Assembly: GCF_003611635.1 (NCBI RefSeq)
Contig: NZ_RAVZ01000057.1
Location: forward strand, 1 to 36,500
Reading direction: 5' to 3'
Length of the DNA stretch: 36,500 nt
Source: Corallococcus terminator
Lineage (GTDB): Bacteria > Myxococcota > Myxococcia > Myxococcales > Myxococcaceae
In this document: in pieces, positions 33,890 through 36,500 of the stretch
Layout of the letters: each line of letters opens with the position of its first letter
How positions within the stretch are numbered: position 1 is the stretch's first letter
Notes under the pieces: generated by a model
The model's input: only the letters and a program-made list of their open reading frames with translations
Databases searched by the model: none
Told to the model about the DNA's origin: nothing
Program-made: the position numbers and the translations under genes

Positions 33890-36466
33890 TCAAGGCGTGA
33901 TGGCGCGCACCAGCGAGTTGCCCGCGTCCGCCACGTACAGGGTGCCGTCCGGGCCCACCGCGAGCCCCGCCGGCAGCACCAGTTGGGCCTCCTTGCCCGA
34001 ACCATCCGCGTGGCCGTAGCGGCCACTGCCCGCGAGCGTGGTCAGCTTCTCCGGCTCCCCCGCCGCGTTGAACACGAGTCGGCGCACGCGGTAGTTGCCG
34101 GGGTCGGACACCGCGAGCGAACCATCCGGCAGCAGCGCCAGGCCCAGGTACGGCAGGAGCTGCCCGCCTGACGGCTCTCCGTCCCTGAAGCCGGGCGTCG
34201 AACCGGCCACCACGGAGGTCACGCCATTGCGCACGCGAAGCACGCGGGCCATGCCGCTCTCCACCACGTAGGTGGTGCCGTCGGCCGTCTGGACCGCTGC
34301 GGAGGGCCGGTAGATCCAATCGCCCTGCAACGTCGTCACCGGGTTGCCCGGCAGCACCAGGTCGATGCGGCGGATGACGCCGTTGTTCAGGTCCGCGACG
34401 AGCAGCCCCGTTCCATCCGGCGTGAAGGACAGGCCCGCCGGCTGGTTGAAGGCCGACGCCAGGGCGAGGCCGTCCTGATAGCCCGGCCCGGTGCCCGCGA
34501 ACACCTCCGCCTTGCCCTCCACGGGGATGCGGCGGATGAGCGCGTTCTCCGTGTCCGCCACGTAGATGTTCCCCAGCGCGTCCGCGGCGATGCCCATGGG
34601 GCCGATGAGGCCGGTGAGCACCGTGCGGATCTTCCCGTCCGCCGACACGCGCTTGACGCTGTTGCCCAGCGAATCCGCCACCGCCCAGCCGCCGTCCGGC
34701 ATCACCGCGACCGCGAGCGGCGCGCCCAGCTCATTCGCCGCCACCTTGCCGTCCGAGCGGCTGCGCTTGCCCGGCTCGCCCGCCACCGTGTGCACGGCCT
34801 GCGCGAACGGGCCCACGGCCGGGGACGCCGCCGGCGGCTGGAACTTCACCAGGTCGTCCGGCACCTTCCGGCCCAGCGCCTTGTAGAGCACGTTGGCCAC
34901 GATGCGGCCCGCGCGAGGATCCGCCACGCGGTCCCCCACCCCGGCCAGCTTCTGCACGAAGTCGATGCCGCCCGAGGAGAACACGTACGCGTCGCCCTGC
35001 TTGCGCACCACCATGTGCGCGAAGCCAAAGCCGCCCTGGAGCGACAGCAAGGGGGACTCGGCGAGCACGTCCACGCCGGCCGGCTGACGACCGTTGTTCA
35101 CCAGTTGGTCCACTTCGTAGCCATTGGCCATCCACAGGGTGTCGCCCGCCTTGAGCCCCGTGCCGGCGAAGGCCCAGTGGTCCGGCGCGGTGATGACCGT
35201 GGGGAAGGGCCACTGGTGCCAGCGCGCCTGGAACTGCACGCCCAGGAGCGCGTTCTCCGGCCGGGGCGCGGGCAGGTCGCGGAACTTCACCGTCCTGCGC
35301 TGATCCTTGTACGGATCCGCCGCGTGGCCCTTGTAGCAGGTGACGATGCGGCGCTCGCGGCCGTCCGCCGCGGGTTCGAAGCGCACCTGCCAGTAGGCGT
35401 TGTTCGCGCCCAGGTTCAACAGCGATCGGCCGTCCGCCAGCGAGCGGTCCGCGTAATCCCTCTGCTTCGAGGACCAGTACTCGTCATGCCCGGACATCAC
35501 GAACACCTTCGCGCCACGAAGGAAGTCGTAGCTGGAGTCCATGTCCTCGTCAGTGAAGTAGCCCACGTCCAGGTCCTGCGACTCCAGCCACATCACGAGG
35601 CTCAGGTCGTCCAGCATCAGGTGCCCGGAGCCCTGGCCCCGGTAGTAGGGCCGGTCGTAAGAGGACTGGAACGCGCGGGCGACGCCGTGCGCCTTCATCA
35701 CGCCCTTCTGGTCGTCGTAGAGGCTGGTGCCGCCCCAGGTGTTGTACGCCGCCCAGTTCGAGGTGGGGATGAGCACCGCCACCTCGGAGCGCGGGTTGGC
35801 GTCACGCACGAAGAAGGGCACGTAACGCGAGGGCTGGTCCTCACGCACGAGCTTCACCACGTACACGCCGCGCACCCAGTCCTTCTGGATGGGGATGTCC
35901 AGCGTGGGGGACCACGCGCATGCGATGACGCCCGTCGTCGGATCCGCCGGGCAGTCCGCCTGACGCGTGCCCTTCACGGGGCCACCCCGCGCGACTTCGC
36001 GCGCACCCACGCCGCCGTAGTAGCCCAGGCGATAGACGAACCACGTGAAGTTCTTCGCTTCGGATAGGGACACCGCCACGCGCAGGGACTCGCCCTGCGT
36101 CACGGTGGCCTGGAGGGGATAGCCCTCGACTTCACGCTGGTTGGCGTTCTTGGTGATGCGCCAGTTGGCGGTGCCCTTCTTCTGGTTCTCCTTGTGCACC
36201 GCGTCCGCGTCGCGCGGGGGCAGCGAGGAGCCTCCATCCGGAAGGGTGCCAGCGTCTGGCTCGTCGTCCGGAATGCCCGCGTCGTATTCGGGAACGATGA
36301 CGCCGCCGTCCGCGGACGCCGTCACGCCCGCGTCGTCGGTGTTGAGGGGCGGCTCGTCGTGGCGGTCGCCGGGGGGCGCCTCATCCACTTCCGACGCGGG
36401 GCCACAGGCCGACAGGATGCCCACGGTGACGCTCATCAGGACCAGGGCGCGAATCATGTTTCGCAT
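33890..36466 (-). CDS. Lipoprotein with an N,N-dimethylformamidase beta-like domain and NHL repeats
   Basis: ATG at 36466 with GGAG 8 bases upstream; 858 residues. The lipoprotein signal ends ILSAC (Cys 21), followed by an Asp/Pro/Gly-rich linker typical of myxobacterial surface lipoproteins (to about 95). Residues about 100-520 match the large-subunit domain of N,N-dimethylformamidase: VYRLGYYGGVGAREV, SNWAAYNTWGGTSLYD, SYDRPY, DVGYFTDEDMD, VMSGHDEYWSSKQR and GANNAYWQVRF. Residues about 575-858 are NHL-type repeats (GIAADALGNIYVADTENALI, GLAVGPDGTLYVADAGNSLV), forming a six-bladed or similar propeller. The Tyr and Glu residues of the HDEYW region may bind iron, as in the known enzyme. DMF itself is an unlikely substrate; a surface amidase or binding protein is possible. 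The gene is convergent with the ATPase gene (19-base gap). Confidence 0.88.
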   Translation of the reverse strand: MRNMIRALVLMSVTVGILSACGPASEVDEAPPGDRHDEPPLNTDDAGVTASADGGVIVPEYDAGIPDDEPDAGTLPDGGSSLPPRDADAVHKENQKKGTANWRITKNANQREVEGYPLQATVTQGESLRVAVSLSEAKNFTWFVYRLGYYGGVGAREVARGGPVKGTRQADCPADPTTGVIACAWSPTLDIPIQKDWVRGVYVVKLVREDQPSRYVPFFVRDANPRSEVAVLIPTSNWAAYNTWGGTSLYDDQKGVMKAHGVARAFQSSYDRPYYRGQGSGHLMLDDLSLVMWLESQDLDVGYFTDEDMDSSYDFLRGAKVFVMSGHDEYWSSKQRDYADRSLADGRSLLNLGANNAYWQVRFEPAADGRERRIVTCYKGHAADPYKDQRRTVKFRDLPAPRPENALLGVQFQARWHQWPFPTVITAPDHWAFAGTGLKAGDTLWMANGYEVDQLVNNGRQPAGVDVLAESPLLSLQGGFGFAHMVVRKQGDAYVFSSGGIDFVQKLAGVGDRVADPRAGRIVANVLYKALGRKVPDDLVKFQPPAASPAVGPFAQAVHTVAGEPGKRSRSDGKVAANELGAPLAVAVMPDGGWAVADSLGNSVKRVSADGKIRTVLTGLIGPMGIAADALGNIYVADTENALIRRIPVEGKAEVFAGTGPGYQDGLALASAFNQPAGLSFTPDGTGLLVADLNNGVIRRIDLVLPGNPVTTLQGDWIYRPSAAVQTADGTTYVVESGMARVLRVRNGVTSVVAGSTPGFRDGEPSGGQLLPYLGLALLPDGSLAVSDPGNYRVRRLVFNAAGEPEKLTTLAGSGRYGHADGSGKEAQLVLPAGLAVGPDGTLYVADAGNSLVRAITP

Positions 36467-36500
36467 GCGGGAGACTCCAGGTGATGGAGGCAACAATGCC

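Overview
The window is high-GC DNA (one gltI block I counted is about 75% GC) with very strong codon bias. That bias produces long open shadows opposite almost every real gene. Gene content and order point to a myxobacterium of the Myxococcaceae (Myxococcus/Corallococcus/Pyxidicoccus type). The deciding evidence is the large adventurous-gliding gene cluster, known in Myxococcus xanthus as gltD to gltJ. The genus cannot be fixed from this sequence alone. I see no tRNA, rRNA, insertion sequence, prophage or CRISPR array.

Layout. 1-74: short promoter region with an extended -10 box. 75-1727 (+): ffh, the signal recognition particle GTPase. 1921-4035 (+): a lower-GC lipoprotein gene with Ig-like domains and seven propeller-like repeats. 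4064-5164 (-): a cytoplasmic protein whose C-terminal half resembles a diverged RelA/SpoT synthetase domain. 5267-5749 (-): a small secreted MORN-repeat (YwqK-like) protein. 5978-6868 (-): a cysteine-rich lipoprotein with its own promoter, 5' inverted repeat and intrinsic terminator.

7103-31885 (-): eight co-directional genes transcribed leftwards from one recognisable promoter near 31979-32008, in the order gltD (agmU), gltE (aglT), gltF (cglF), gltG (pglI), gltH (cglE), an unnamed Arg/Gly-rich TPR protein, gltI (agnA, about 4,090 residues) and gltJ (agmX). They supply much of the envelope-spanning gliding apparatus. GltJ (zinc ribbon, GYF domain, TM segment, TonB-like end) and GltG (FHA domain, TM segment, TonB-like end) cross the inner membrane. 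GltD, GltE and GltF are exported. GltH is an outer-membrane barrel. GltI and the unnamed TPR protein have no export signal and should be cytoplasmic. The AglRQS motor and GltA/B/C/K are not in this window. Several gaps between these genes contain hairpins, two of them followed by pyrimidine-rich tracts, so the long transcript may be attenuated in steps.

32190-33870 (+): a divergent two-gene unit, an unrecognised 216-residue protein followed by a zinc-motif DnaC/DnaI-like AAA+ ATPase. 33890-36466 (-): a large lipoprotein with an N,N-dimethylformamidase beta-subunit-like domain and a C-terminal NHL propeller.

Main points for a second look: the ~300-residue higher-order repeat in GltI, the RelA/SpoT-like protein, the RG-rich TPR protein between gltH and gltI, the terminator-like hairpins inside the glt operon, and the apparently leaderless ffh mRNA.
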